From the NCBI GenBank assembly GCA_945878355.1, contig CAMCTC010000035.1, forward strand, positions 1 to 45,384: a stretch of 45,384 bases of DNA. The letters are read 5' to 3'. Below the pieces are notes generated by a model. The model was not told the origin of the DNA. It was given only the letters and a program-made list of their open reading frames with translations, and did not search any database. Position numbers and translations under genes: made by a program. How positions within the stretch are numbered: position 1 is the first letter of the stretch; every line of letters begins with the position of its first letter. This DNA is from Bordetella parapertussis (GTDB lineage: Bacteria > Pseudomonadota > Gammaproteobacteria > Burkholderiales > Burkholderiaceae_C). Shown in pieces: positions 8,184 through 16,387 of the stretch.

Positions 8184-9227
8184 TCAGAGCCGGTAGACCC
8201 GGCTCGCGGTGCCGCTGAACAGCGCGGTCTTCGCGTCGGCCGATGCGCCCGCGGCGATGCGCTTGAAGGCGTTCCACAGCACCGCATAGCCTGACGTGAT
8301 CTTGTCGACCGGGAAGTTGCTCTCGAACATGCAGCGGTCGGCACCGAAGGCCTCGATGCAGGTCTCCATCCAGGGCTGCCAGGCCTGGGCGATCTGCTGC
8401 GAGCTCGGCGGCTGGTCGCGCAGATGCAGGTCGAACATGCCGATGCGCATGCCCAGCCCGCCAAGCTTGACCGTCACGTTGGGGCAGCGCGCGAGCTCGA
8501 CCATGCCCTGCTTCCAGTGCGCGAAAACCGATTCGGTCTGCCCGGCGTAAGGACCGACGCCCAGCGGCCCGCCAACATGGTTGAGGATGATCGATGTCTG
8601 CGGGAAAGCCCGTGCCAGCGCAATCACGTCGGGCAGCTGCGGGTGGTACTGCCAGGCCTCGAACGACAGCCCCAAGGGCGCGAGCTGCGCGAAGCCTTCG
8701 CGGAAAGCGGCCTGGCCGTAAAGGCCTTCGGGCGGATGGGTGTGGCTGTTGCGGATCTCGGGGCTGGCGTCCCAACCGCCGGCGTGGCGTATGCCGCGAA
8801 AGCGCCCGTTGCCGGCCCGGATCTGGGCTTCGAGCACCTCGCGCACCGCTGCTCCCCTTGTCAGATCGGCGTGGCTGACGATGGCCGCGCAGGCCAGCGT
8901 GTCGCCATAGACGCCGCTGGCGGCCATCGCCGCGACGCCGTTGGCGAACTCGGTCTCGCCCAGTGGCTTGAGCTCGGCCGGCCCATCTTTGCGGTAGAAG
9001 GCCACGCAGTCGACGAACACCGTGGCGATCACTTTGTGGCCGCTGCCGGTGTCGGCGAGCAACTCATCGAGCAGGTAGCGGTGGCCAGCGCGGTCCCAGA
9101 GGTGGTGGTGTGGGTCGACGATCGGCAGCAAAGGCTCGAGGATTTCTTCCGTCGCCTGGCGCGCCAGCCAGTCCGTCGGCGGTACGCCGCCTGTGCCTAT
9201 TGCCGTCTTCGACTTTTCGCTTGCCAT
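8184..9227 (-). CDS. Amidohydrolase family 2 (COG3618-type metal-dependent hydrolase)
   Basis: 347 residues, TIM-barrel metal-dependent hydrolase. The N-terminal strand carries PIVDPHHHLWD (residues 35-45), the typical HxH of this family; ILNHVGGPLG (about 215) and the acidic ESNFPVDK near residue 300 supply further active-site residues. Relatives act on lactones or aromatic carboxylates (2-pyrone-4,6-dicarboxylate lactonase-like); substrate not determined. ATG at 9227 has CCGGGAGATCCAGC upstream, a good ribosome site. It converges on the cupin gene across the tandem repeats. The upstream stretch 9228-9405 holds nothing I can recognise. Confidence 0.87.
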   Translation of the reverse strand: MASEKSKTAIGTGGVPPTDWLARQATEEILEPLLPIVDPHHHLWDRAGHRYLLDELLADTGSGHKVIATVFVDCVAFYRKDGPAELKPLGETEFANGVAAMAASGVYGDTLACAAIVSHADLTRGAAVREVLEAQIRAGNGRFRGIRHAGGWDASPEIRNSHTHPPEGLYGQAAFREGFAQLAPLGLSFEAWQYHPQLPDVIALARAFPQTSIILNHVGGPLGVGPYAGQTESVFAHWKQGMVELARCPNVTVKLGGLGMRIGMFDLHLRDQPPSSQQIAQAWQPWMETCIEAFGADRCMFESNFPVDKITSGYAVLWNAFKRIAAGASADAKTALFSGTASRVYRL

Positions 9228-9405
9228 GCTGGATCTCCCGGAAAAGCCTGCAGTGTGGGGGATCGGCGCAGCGCTGGCAATCTAGGTCTTGTACCCGGTT
9301 CGGCGGGCTGGCTTGCGCGCTGAGGATGATCGGCCGAGCGAGCCAACACGGCAGGCCTCGCACGGCGGGTGTCACGCCGCAGCCACGACACGCCCTTGGG
9401 TCAGG

Positions 9406-9522
9406 TCAGGGCTTGGCCTCATGGCCGCCGGCGCGAATGTGGACATGCAACGGCTCGCGAGGCTTGCCCTCGTTGGAGTAAAAGAAGAATCGGAAACCCG
9501 TGTCGCGGAACACCACCGGCAT
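9406..9522 (-). pseudogene. Truncated DUF4160 protein
   Basis: A 38-residue frame beginning MPVVFRDTGFRFFFYSNEG and ending HIRAGGHEAKP matches the N-terminal half of DUF4160 proteins, small proteins commonly paired with a DUF2442 partner in what look like toxin-antitoxin operons. The frame stops just where family members continue with a KFW-type strand, and no partner gene follows. Residues upstream of this methionine (to 9609) look like noise. I read it as a decayed module, although a very short functional peptide cannot be excluded. Confidence 0.6.
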
Positions 9523-9566
9523 CGCCACATTCCAGGCAAGTGCTTGCGGGCGTGCGGCGGCGTCGC

Positions 9567-9587
9567 CTTGGCGATCAGCGGCATGAG
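9567..9587. repeat. Short direct repeat bracketing the VapBC/ATPase segment, left copy
   Basis: 21 bp, CTTGGCGATCA followed by two variable bases then GGCATGAG, matching 12091-12111 at 19 of 21 positions. The segment between contains vapBC and the ATPase. Confidence 0.5.
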
Positions 9588-9675
9588 AACGCCGCCGAAC
9601 CAAGAACAACCCTGACGTACTCCGCGATCAGATCAACGACTTGGCGCCGCCCTGATCGGTGGGCGCGACTGCAGC

Positions 9676-9728
9676 TTGACATCTGATGCCCAGCGAGTAG
9701 CATGTATATACATAAAAGGATATACATT
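9676..9728 (+). promoter_or_regulatory. vapBC promoter and operator
   Basis: TTGACA (9676-9681) with TAGCAT 16 bp downstream makes a plausible sigma-70 promoter. It is followed by a perfect 12-bp palindrome ATGTATATACAT (9702-9713) and a second TATACAT half-site at 9721-9727, fourteen bases on. The AT-rich block stands out in GC-rich surroundings and fits autoregulation by the antitoxin. Confidence 0.6.
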
Positions 9729-9974
9729 ATGGATCTACAGATTGCGAAATGGGGCAACAGTCTTGCCCTGCGCATCCCCTCCGAAGTCGTCCATCGGCTC
9801 GGGTTGCGCGAAGGGGCTACTGTCGAGGCCCTGCTCACCGTCGACGGCAGTCTGTCCATTCGGCCGGCGCAGTGGAATCGCAAGGCATTCGCGCTCAAAC
9901 TGGCCGAGTCCCGCAGCGCCATGCCCATGAGCGAGCCCGTGATGGAGGAACTGCGCAGCGGGGCGAGGTACTGA
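9729..9974 (+). CDS. VapB/MazE-type antitoxin (AbrB fold)
   Basis: 81 residues. The N-terminus MDLQIAKWGNSLALRIP is the swapped-hairpin AbrB/MazE DNA-binding fold; the C-terminal part (RSAMPMSEPVMEELRSGARY) would be the disordered toxin-binding tail. It should neutralise the following PIN toxin and repress the operon through the palindromes upstream. Start ATG 9729 follows AAAAGGA; the earlier ATG at 9702 lies inside the palindrome and is less likely. The toxin start follows one base after the stop. Confidence 0.88.
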   Translation: MDLQIAKWGNSLALRIPSEVVHRLGLREGATVEALLTVDGSLSIRPAQWNRKAFALKLAESRSAMPMSEPVMEELRSGARY

Positions 9975-9975
9975 C

Positions 9976-10410
9976 ATGGTCTATGTCGACACGAGCGTGC
10001 TCGTGGCTTTGTTCCTGAACGAACCGCACAGCGTCGCAGTCGCGGACTGGTACGCGCGGGAGAAGAGCGAACTCGTCGCCGCGGCTTGGTGCATCACGGA
10101 GTTCGCCAGCGCCCTCGGCATCAAGCAGCGCACCGGCGCCATCGATGCGCAGCAGGCCCGGGGCGCCTGGGCGCACTTCGAACGCATGGTGGCTGCCGAC
10201 CTTAGATTGCTTCCGGTCGCGCCCACCAACTTTCAGCGCGCCGCCGAGTTGGTGCTCGATACCGCGAGTGGATTGCGCGCTGGCGATGCCCTGCATCTGG
10301 CGTGTGCCGAGGCTGCCGGCACGAAGCGCATGGCAAGCCTGGACGAGGTCCTGAGCCGCAATGCACAGCGCCTGAAGATCAAGCCGATTGTGCTGCGCAA
10401 CACGCCCTGA
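9976..10410 (+). CDS. VapC-type PIN-domain ribonuclease toxin
   Basis: 144 residues, a full PIN domain. Acidic residues expected to hold Mg2+ are Asp5 (VYVDTSVLV), Glu42 (CITEFASAL), Asp104 (RAGDALHLA) and Asp123 (ASLDEVL). VapC toxins cleave tRNA or rRNA; the target of this one is unknown. Directly coupled to the antitoxin gene. No start alternatives matter: the ATG is one nucleotide beyond the vapB stop. Confidence 0.9.
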   Translation: MVYVDTSVLVALFLNEPHSVAVADWYAREKSELVAAAWCITEFASALGIKQRTGAIDAQQARGAWAHFERMVAADLRLLPVAPTNFQRAAELVLDTASGLRAGDALHLACAEAAGTKRMASLDEVLSRNAQRLKIKPIVLRNTP

Positions 10411-10739
10411 CAGCCAAGCTGGGCTCGAATGGCATTCACCAACAACTGGCAAGGCGCACTTTGCGGCCCTGGGCGTTGGCGAGAACCCGGCACGCTACAT
10501 GGTCGCCAAGTCGCTGTGCAACGTGCTGAAGGCGGTTGACTGGGTCGTTTGGCCGGCCCCAACTATCCTGGTCAGCGCGTTGCCTCGAGTCGGTAGCGCA
10601 TCAGGTCGACAGGCCCTTCCTGGACGATCAGCGCCGTGAGTGGGGCGGCGCGAGCTGAAGTTGCACCACGCGAAAATATAGGAGAGTTAGGAAGTTTATG
10701 CTAATTGCATAACTTCACTAAGATCCCTACACTCGGCGC
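10411..10739. other. Intergenic stretch without a recognised gene
   Basis: A rightward frame at 10430-10560 reads like decayed coding sequence (KAHFAALGVGENPARYMVAK then LKAVDW) but has no start or family I can name. The last 60 bases are AT-rich and hold the palindrome upstream of the ATPase. Confidence 0.5.
10691..10716. promoter_or_regulatory. Inverted repeat upstream of the ATPase gene
   Basis: Core 10696-10712 is TTATGC-TAATT-GCATAA, a perfect inverted repeat; the flanks GAAGTT/AACTTC extend the symmetry to 10691-10716 with one extra T in the left arm. It lies 24 bp before the ATPase start, in a place suited to an operator. No run of T follows, so a terminator is less likely. Confidence 0.5.
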
Positions 10740-11930
10740 ATGGATGCGGTCAAAAACCCTTTTGCCCCTGGCGCCGGTTCGCCGCCGCCGGAACTCGCTG
10801 GTCGCGATGAACTGCGAGAAACGGTTCGCATCGCTGTAGAGCGCACTCGAGCTGGGAAGTCCGCGCGTAGCGTGCTGATGGTCGGCTTGCGCGGCATCGG
10901 CAAGACGGTGCTGTTAGACCGAATGCGCGACGACGCAGAAGCCTCGGGCGTGCACACCATCCGCATCGAAGCCCCCGAGGATCGCTCGCTGCCCGCCATG
11001 CTGGCGCCGCAGTTGCGCGTGGCGTTGCTGCGCCTGAGCAAGCTGGAGCATGCCAAGGACTTGGCCGTGCGTAGCCTGCGCGCGCTGGCCGGTTTCGCCA
11101 AGGCCCTGAAGGTCATCTACCGTGACATCGAAGTCGGCTTGGACTACGAAGGCGAGCCCGGCCTTGCCGACAACGGCGACCTGGAGCACGACCTGCAGCA
11201 ATTGCTGCAGAGCGCCGGCGCGGCGGCCAAGGCGGCCGGCACGGCATTGGTGATCTTCGTCGACGAACTCCAGTACCTGCCCGAGCCTCAGCTTGCCGCC
11301 CTCATCACCGCGATGCACCGCTGCGCCCAGCGCCAGGTGCCGGTGCTGCTCGTGGGTGCGGGTCTGCCTCAGTTGCGCGGGCGCATGGGCGACGCGAAAT
11401 CCTATGCTGAGCGCCTGTTCGAATTTCCCGAGATCGGCCCGCTCAGCGCCGACGCGGCGGTGCGCGCCATCATCAAGCCCATAGAGGCCGAGGGCGCTGC
11501 GATCACCATCGACGCCGTCGAACGCATCTTGGCTGATACGCGCTGCTACCCGTACTTCCTCCAGGAATGGGGCCAACGGAGCTGGGAAGCGGCTGTCGAG
11601 TCTCCGATCAAGGCCGACGACGTCGAGCGCGCGGCCACCACGGCCGTGGCCGCGCTCGACGAGAGCTTCTTCCGAGTTCGATTCGATCGGCTCACGCCAC
11701 AGGAGAAGCGCTACCTGCGCGCTATGGCCGAGCTCGGGGCCGGCCCCCACCGATCCGGGGCGATCGCCGACTGCCTCAAGCGCGAGGTCAGCTCGCTGGG
11801 CCCGCTGCGCAGCTCCTTGATTGCCAAGGGCATGATCTGGAGCCCTAGCCACGGCGACACCGCATTCACAGCGCCGCTGTTCGATGGGTTCATGCGACGG
11901 ATCATGCGCGGTGAAGACTGGCGCGCGTAA
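10740..11930 (+). CDS. AAA/STAND-like ATPase
   Basis: 396 residues. Walker A is GLRGIGKT (49-56) and Walker B is VIFVDELQYL (171-180), the AAA_16/ORC-like pattern; VLLVGAGLPQL (about 202-212) supplies a sensor-1 region. The C-terminal 90 residues (LTPQEKRYLRAMAEL onward, ending in SSLIAKGMIWSP) look like a winged helix. Relatives are reported as stand-alone ATPases in prokaryotic accessory regions; several STAND ATPases act in phage defence, but nothing here proves that. No effector domain is fused. It is separated from vapBC by 329 bp and has its own palindromic upstream element. Confidence 0.75.
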   Translation: MDAVKNPFAPGAGSPPPELAGRDELRETVRIAVERTRAGKSARSVLMVGLRGIGKTVLLDRMRDDAEASGVHTIRIEAPEDRSLPAMLAPQLRVALLRLSKLEHAKDLAVRSLRALAGFAKALKVIYRDIEVGLDYEGEPGLADNGDLEHDLQQLLQSAGAAAKAAGTALVIFVDELQYLPEPQLAALITAMHRCAQRQVPVLLVGAGLPQLRGRMGDAKSYAERLFEFPEIGPLSADAAVRAIIKPIEAEGAAITIDAVERILADTRCYPYFLQEWGQRSWEAAVESPIKADDVERAATTAVAALDESFFRVRFDRLTPQEKRYLRAMAELGAGPHRSGAIADCLKREVSSLGPLRSSLIAKGMIWSPSHGDTAFTAPLFDGFMRRIMRGEDWRA

Positions 11931-12090
11931 GCCGGCCCGGCACTTCGGCTGCCTGTGTACCGGCCCGACCAGCCGCTATGGGCGACAAAATCAGAGCAGC
12001 GAATGACGCCGATGCGTCGATAGTCCCACTTCAAGACTTTCGGATGCAGTCATTCGGCCGCCACCCTCATCGCGACACGCGCGCACTCGA

Positions 12091-12111
12091 CTTGGCGATC
12101 AAGGGCATGAG
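12091..12111. repeat. Short direct repeat, right copy
   Basis: Partner of 9567-9587 (19 of 21 identical). The 250 bp between the ATPase stop and 12182 hold no other recognisable feature. Confidence 0.5.
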
Positions 12112-12181
12112 GCTAGCTCCGACAGTGCCCGCTCACCGGGCACGGTGAACAGCTGCCGACCTCGCCGCCCAGCCGCAGCGT

Positions 12182-13354
12182 TCAGCCCACGGCCTGGTAC
12201 AGCCGCGACTTGTACTGAAACCAGAACGGATGCCAGAAACCCCAGTGCCGCTGCGCCATCACCACCCCGGCCAGGCCGGTGGCGGGCGAGACAAACCAAT
12301 GCGTGCCGGCCAGCCCGCCCCATTGCAGCTCGCCTTGGCCCAGCGCGCCTTGCAACGCCGACGGGCCGCGGGTGACGGCGCCGCCAAGGCCGAAGCCCAG
12401 GCTGGGAAACTTGCCCAGGTGGGCGAAATGAACGTGGCGATCGGCGCTCAGCTGATCGGTGAACAGCGCGGCCAGCGTCTCGGGCTTGAGCACGCTGGGC
12501 CGACCCGGCATCAGCTGGCGCAGCAGCGCGAGCATGTCGGCCTGGGTCGTGAACAAGCCGCCCGCGCCCGACTGGCGCGGCACCGGCTGGCGGTAGGCCT
12601 GCGGCCAGGGCGTGTCGTCGAGCCGCGTCAGGCCGGGCTTCATCGCGTCGGCCAGGTCGCCGCGGTAGAGCGCGGTCAGCCGCGGCAACTGGTCGGGGCG
12701 CAGCACAAAACCGGTGTCGGGCATGCCCAGCGGGCTGAACAGCCGAGACTGCAACGCGTCGCTGAACCGCTGGCCGGTGACGATCTCGACCAGCCGAGCC
12801 AGCACGTCGCAGCCCAGTGCGTAATCCCAGCCCTCGCCAGGCTGGTAGTGCAGCGGCAGCCTGGCGAGCAAGTCCATCTCCTCGGCCAGCGTGGTGTCGA
12901 CGCTGCGAACCCCGGAGGCATGGTAGGCCTGGTAGATCACCGTGTCGGGGTCGAAAACACCGTGGCTCAAGCCAGACTGGTGGCTGAGCAGCTGGCGGAT
13001 CGTGATGTCGCTGTGCAGCGGCTCGGTGTCGTCGATCGACGCTGCGCCCGGGCGCAGCACGCGCAACCCGCCCAGCGCCGGGATCCACTGCTTGATCGGG
13101 TCGTCGATCGCGAACCGACCTTCGTCGGCCAACAGCAGCACCAGCACCGAGGTGACGAGCTTGGTGTTGGAGAAAGCGCGGTGGATGTGGTCGGGGCGCA
13201 GCGGCTCGCCGCGCTCGACATCGGCCAGGCCGGTGCAAAAGCTGTCGATCAGCTCGCCATCTCGCATCAGCGCAGCCGACACGCCGGCCAGCCGCTGCTG
13301 GTCGACCTCGGCCTGCAGCACGGCATGGGCCGCGCTGAAGTCGAGGCCGATCAC
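12182..13354 (-). CDS. Serine hydrolase, beta-lactamase/esterase EstB family
   Basis: 390 residues of the class C beta-lactamase/penicillin-binding fold. The SxxK motif is SNTK (in HRAFSNTKLVTSVLVLL, around residue 70) and the second-motif tyrosine is in GEGWDYALGCDVLARL. QLLSHQSGLSHG is typical of the family. Such proteins are usually esterases or peptidases, not antibiotic-hydrolysing enzymes. No signal peptide is seen. A GTG start at 13354 overlaps the upstream stop (GTGA), which fixes the start and implies coupling; longer frames would run inside the preceding gene. Last gene of the leftward operon. Confidence 0.85.
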   Translation of the reverse strand: MIGLDFSAAHAVLQAEVDQQRLAGVSAALMRDGELIDSFCTGLADVERGEPLRPDHIHRAFSNTKLVTSVLVLLLADEGRFAIDDPIKQWIPALGGLRVLRPGAASIDDTEPLHSDITIRQLLSHQSGLSHGVFDPDTVIYQAYHASGVRSVDTTLAEEMDLLARLPLHYQPGEGWDYALGCDVLARLVEIVTGQRFSDALQSRLFSPLGMPDTGFVLRPDQLPRLTALYRGDLADAMKPGLTRLDDTPWPQAYRQPVPRQSGAGGLFTTQADMLALLRQLMPGRPSVLKPETLAALFTDQLSADRHVHFAHLGKFPSLGFGLGGAVTRGPSALQGALGQGELQWGGLAGTHWFVSPATGLAGVVMAQRHWGFWHPFWFQYKSRLYQAVG

Positions 13355-15051
13355 GCCCGCCAGTCGCCGCTGGGGTCGCAGCTGGCGCGGCCGTCGGTTC
13401 GCAGCTTGAGCAGGTGGGCCCGCAGCGATCGCAAGGCCATCGCGTGCAGCGCCTTGGGCGTGTCGGCGTAGACCGCTGCGACCAGTGCGGCTTCGCTGGT
13501 CGGGCCGGCCTGAGCTTGCAGCGCGGCCAGCACCTTGGCTTCGCGGCCCAGCCGGTGGGCGATGGTCTTGTTGACCACCGCGTGCGGCTGGTCGATCAAG
13601 AAGCCGTGGCCTGGCGCCAGCCATTCCAGGTCTTCATCGAGCAGACGGCGCAGCGACGCGATGTAGACCGCCATGTCGCCGTCAGGCGGGTTGATCACCA
13701 CGGTGCTGCCTTGCATCAGGTGGTCGCCGGTGAACAGCAGCTTCTCCTCCTCGAGCAGGTAGCACAGGTGGTTGCTAGCATGGCCTGGGGTGTGGATCAC
13801 GCGCAAGGTCACGCCCTCGCCCAGTTGCAGCCGGTCGCCGTCGGCCAGCACCTGCTGCGGCTGGAAATCGGTGTCCTGCCACTCAGGATAGTCAGCGACA
13901 CGGCCCATCGTCGGCGCGCCAGTGGCCTCGCGCATCGCCACAGCCGCCGGCGAATGGTCTTTGTGGGTGTGGGTGACCAGGATGCGGGTGATGCGGCCAG
14001 GCGCAGCCGCGAGCAAGGCTTGCACATGGGCGGCGTCGCCCGGGCCCGGGTCGAGCAAGGCCCAATCGTCGCTGCCCGGCGCGCCGATGAAGTAAGCGTT
14101 GGTGCCCGGGCCGGTCATCATGCTGCCGTTGTCGGCCGTCACGCGCAGCACCCGCGGCGACAACCACACCGGCTTGCCCGGCGTCAGCTCGACACTGGCC
14201 TGGCCGCGGCCTTCGGGGTCGATACGGCCCAACTCGGCATAGGCCCAGTCGCCCAGGTTGACCGGCGTGCGGCCCTTGGCCGACTGGCCAACGCGCGGCC
14301 GGTTCAGCGGGATGGTGGCTTGCGCGCGAGCCCAGGCCACCACATCGGCGGCGCGCTGGAAGGTGCTCAGGTGCTTGAGCTCGCGCTCGGTGACGTTCAT
14401 CAGCCTGAGGTCGCGCGCTCGCGAGACGGCCTCGGCGGGGGTCAACCACAGCTGTTCGACCGTCTCCTTGGCGTCGTGCACTGCGGTCTGGCCGGCGGGC
14501 GCCTCGGTGACGAAGAAGCGGGTGTCGAAGATCTTGGGCATGCCCAGCGGCGTGATCCAGTGGGCGTAGTAGGCCAAGCGGTCGACGGCCAGCCGCACGT
14601 TGAAGCGCTCGCAAACTTCGGCCATGCCGATCTCGTTGGTGTGCAGCGCGTGACGCATCGCCACCACCTCATCGGCTGGCAGCGCGTGCAGATCGACCAC
14701 TGCGCCATTGGCGTCGGTGGCGAACAGCAGGCCGGCTTCCTCGAAGCATTCGCGCACCGCAGCGACCCAGTAGTGCAGGCCGTCGCTGGGCAAGCCCAGC
14801 CTCGCACTGGCCGCGGCATCGTCCAGACCGCTGCAGCGCTCGTAGTGGCCGCGGTCGCTCTTGTCGAGCAGACCGCCGGGAAAGACCGTGGCACCGCTGT
14901 TCTGGTCGCCGGGCCGGTCGGCGCGGCGCAGCATCAGCACCTCCATGCCGCGCGGCGCGTCGCGCAGCACGATCAGCGAGGCGGCTGCACGGGGCACCGC
15001 AGGCACTGCCGTGGCCGGCGGGAGAACCATCTTGTCGGATTGCTCGCTCAT
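13351..15051 (-). CDS. Fused Nudix (NUDT19-like) and metallo-beta-lactamase (LACTB2-like) hydrolase
   Basis: 566 residues with two catalytic domains. Residues 20-260 are a NUDT19/RNLS-type Nudix domain in which the Nudix box is split by an insertion: GGLLD at 59-63, then RECFEEAG at 100-107. Residues 290-566 are a metallo-beta-lactamase fold: THTHKDH 360-366, TPGHASNH 421-428, TGDH 441-444, APGHG near 480, and a C-terminal winged-helix-like tail as in LACTB2. NUDT19 cleaves acyl-CoA to phosphopantetheine derivatives, and the next gene is a CoA-transferase/racemase, so an acyl-CoA substrate is a reasonable inference. Start at MSEQSDK, one base after the preceding stop. Confidence 0.82.
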   Translation of the reverse strand: MSEQSDKMVLPPATAVPAVPRAAASLIVLRDAPRGMEVLMLRRADRPGDQNSGATVFPGGLLDKSDRGHYERCSGLDDAAASARLGLPSDGLHYWVAAVRECFEEAGLLFATDANGAVVDLHALPADEVVAMRHALHTNEIGMAEVCERFNVRLAVDRLAYYAHWITPLGMPKIFDTRFFVTEAPAGQTAVHDAKETVEQLWLTPAEAVSRARDLRLMNVTERELKHLSTFQRAADVVAWARAQATIPLNRPRVGQSAKGRTPVNLGDWAYAELGRIDPEGRGQASVELTPGKPVWLSPRVLRVTADNGSMMTGPGTNAYFIGAPGSDDWALLDPGPGDAAHVQALLAAAPGRITRILVTHTHKDHSPAAVAMREATGAPTMGRVADYPEWQDTDFQPQQVLADGDRLQLGEGVTLRVIHTPGHASNHLCYLLEEEKLLFTGDHLMQGSTVVINPPDGDMAVYIASLRRLLDEDLEWLAPGHGFLIDQPHAVVNKTIAHRLGREAKVLAALQAQAGPTSEAALVAAVYADTPKALHAMALRSLRAHLLKLRTDGRASCDPSGDWRA

Positions 15052-15052
15052 C

Positions 15053-16201
15053 TCAGGCTCCCGAAGCCGCGCCGGCTGCGCGCAGCGCAGCGATCTCGGC
15101 AGCGCTGAAACCGGCATCGGCCAGGATCGCGTCGGTGTGGGTCCCTGGCCTGACCGCCGGGGTCGGCAACGCAGGCTGGCTGCGCGAGAAGCGCGGCGCG
15201 GGTGCGGCCTGGGTCACGCCGTCGATCTGGATAAAGCCACCGCGGTCGAGCGCGTGGCGGTGGTGCGGGGCTTCAGCCAGCGTGAGCACCGGCGCGAAGC
15301 AGGCGTCGGTCGCTTCGAGCAGCGTGCACCACTCGTCGCGGGTCTTGCCGGCAAACGCTGCGACCATCGCCTCACGCAGTTCGGGCCAGCTGCGGCGGTC
15401 GTTCTGCGACGCGATGAACTTTGGGTCGAGCCCGGTGCGCTGCACCATCTCGGCAAAGAACTTGGGTTCGATCGCGCCGATCGACACCCATTTGCCATCA
15501 GAGGTCGCATAGGTGTCGTAGTACGGCGCGCCGCCGTCGAGCACGTTGGCATTGCGCTTTTCGACGTCCCAACGGCCCGACGCCGCCATGCCGTGGAAAA
15601 TCGTCATCAGCGACGAGACGCCGTCGACCATCGCCGCGTCCACCACCTGGCCCTGGCCAGAACGGTTGCGCTCGAAGATCGCCGCCAGCAGGCCGAAGGC
15701 GAGGTAGAGCGCGCCGCCGCCGTAGTCGCCGATCAGGTTGAGCGGCGGCACCGGCTTGTCCTTGCCACCGATCGCGTGCAGCGCGCCGGTCAGCGCGATG
15801 TAGTTCAGGTCGTGGCCGGCGGCCTGCGACAGCGGCCCGCTCTGGCCGAAACCGGTCATCCGGCCGAACACCAGGCCGGGGTTGCGCGCCATGCAAACAT
15901 CGGGGCCCATGCCCAGGCGCTCGGCCACGCCAGGGCGCCAGCCCTCGATCATCACGTCGGCGCGGTCGATCAGCCGCAGCGCGGCATCGCGGCCCGCAGG
16001 CTGCTTGATGTCGAGCGCGATCGAGCGGCGGTTACGCCCCGAGACATCGAAGCGGGTGGAGGTCGGAATACCCAGGTCAGAAGGCTCGGTGCGGTCGATC
16101 CGCAACACCTCGGCGCCCAGGTCGGCCAGCAACATGGCGCACAGCGGCCCGGGGCCGATGCTGGCCAATTCGACAACGCGCAATCCGGTCAGGGGTCCCA
16201 T
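15053..16201 (-). CDS. CoA-transferase family III (alpha-methylacyl-CoA racemase-like)
   Basis: 382 residues. The start of the fold, GLRVVELASIGPGPLCAMLLADLGAEV, and FDVSGRNRRSIALDIK are diagnostic of family III. Residues expected for racemase chemistry are seen: His in AAGHDLNYIALTG and Asp in LIGDYGGGALYLAFGLL, which favours alpha-methylacyl-CoA racemase over formyl-CoA transferase. The enzyme would epimerise 2-methyl branched acyl-CoAs, for example from isoprenoid or steroid side chains. GGAG nine bases before ATG 16201 supports this start over an upstream TTG. Divergent from the Baeyer-Villiger monooxygenase with 186 bp between. Confidence 0.9.
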   Translation of the reverse strand: MGPLTGLRVVELASIGPGPLCAMLLADLGAEVLRIDRTEPSDLGIPTSTRFDVSGRNRRSIALDIKQPAGRDAALRLIDRADVMIEGWRPGVAERLGMGPDVCMARNPGLVFGRMTGFGQSGPLSQAAGHDLNYIALTGALHAIGGKDKPVPPLNLIGDYGGGALYLAFGLLAAIFERNRSGQGQVVDAAMVDGVSSLMTIFHGMAASGRWDVEKRNANVLDGGAPYYDTYATSDGKWVSIGAIEPKFFAEMVQRTGLDPKFIASQNDRRSWPELREAMVAAFAGKTRDEWCTLLEATDACFAPVLTLAEAPHHRHALDRGGFIQIDGVTQAAPAPRFSRSQPALPTPAVRPGTHTDAILADAGFSAAEIAALRAAGAASGA

Positions 16202-16387
16202 GGGGCAAGTCTCCAAAAGTCTGTTGAGGGGGTGCAGTCCAATTGCAAAGTGTGCACCAGCGCCGGCCGGCGCTTTGTCATGCCGGGGACGGCTGCGGTG
16301 CTGGCAGCTTGGCGAGCAGCCCCGCCGGCGCTGCCGATTGCCGGCCGATGTAGGCTATGAACATGTGAACCCCTGGAGTTTCCCCGC

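Noticed and set aside
10388..10639. Short rightward frame after vapC
   Set aside because: Contains a protein-like stretch but no start signal or family; kept only as an intergenic note.
12045..12065. GTCATTCGGCCGC shared with the end of the TTC38-like gene (4107-4122)
   Set aside because: Only 13 bp of GC-rich identity with no wider alignment; probably chance.
12182..13354. Antibiotic-resistance beta-lactamase
   Set aside because: The SxxK fold is shared with esterases; no signal peptide and no KTG-type third motif is evident, and the context is catabolic.
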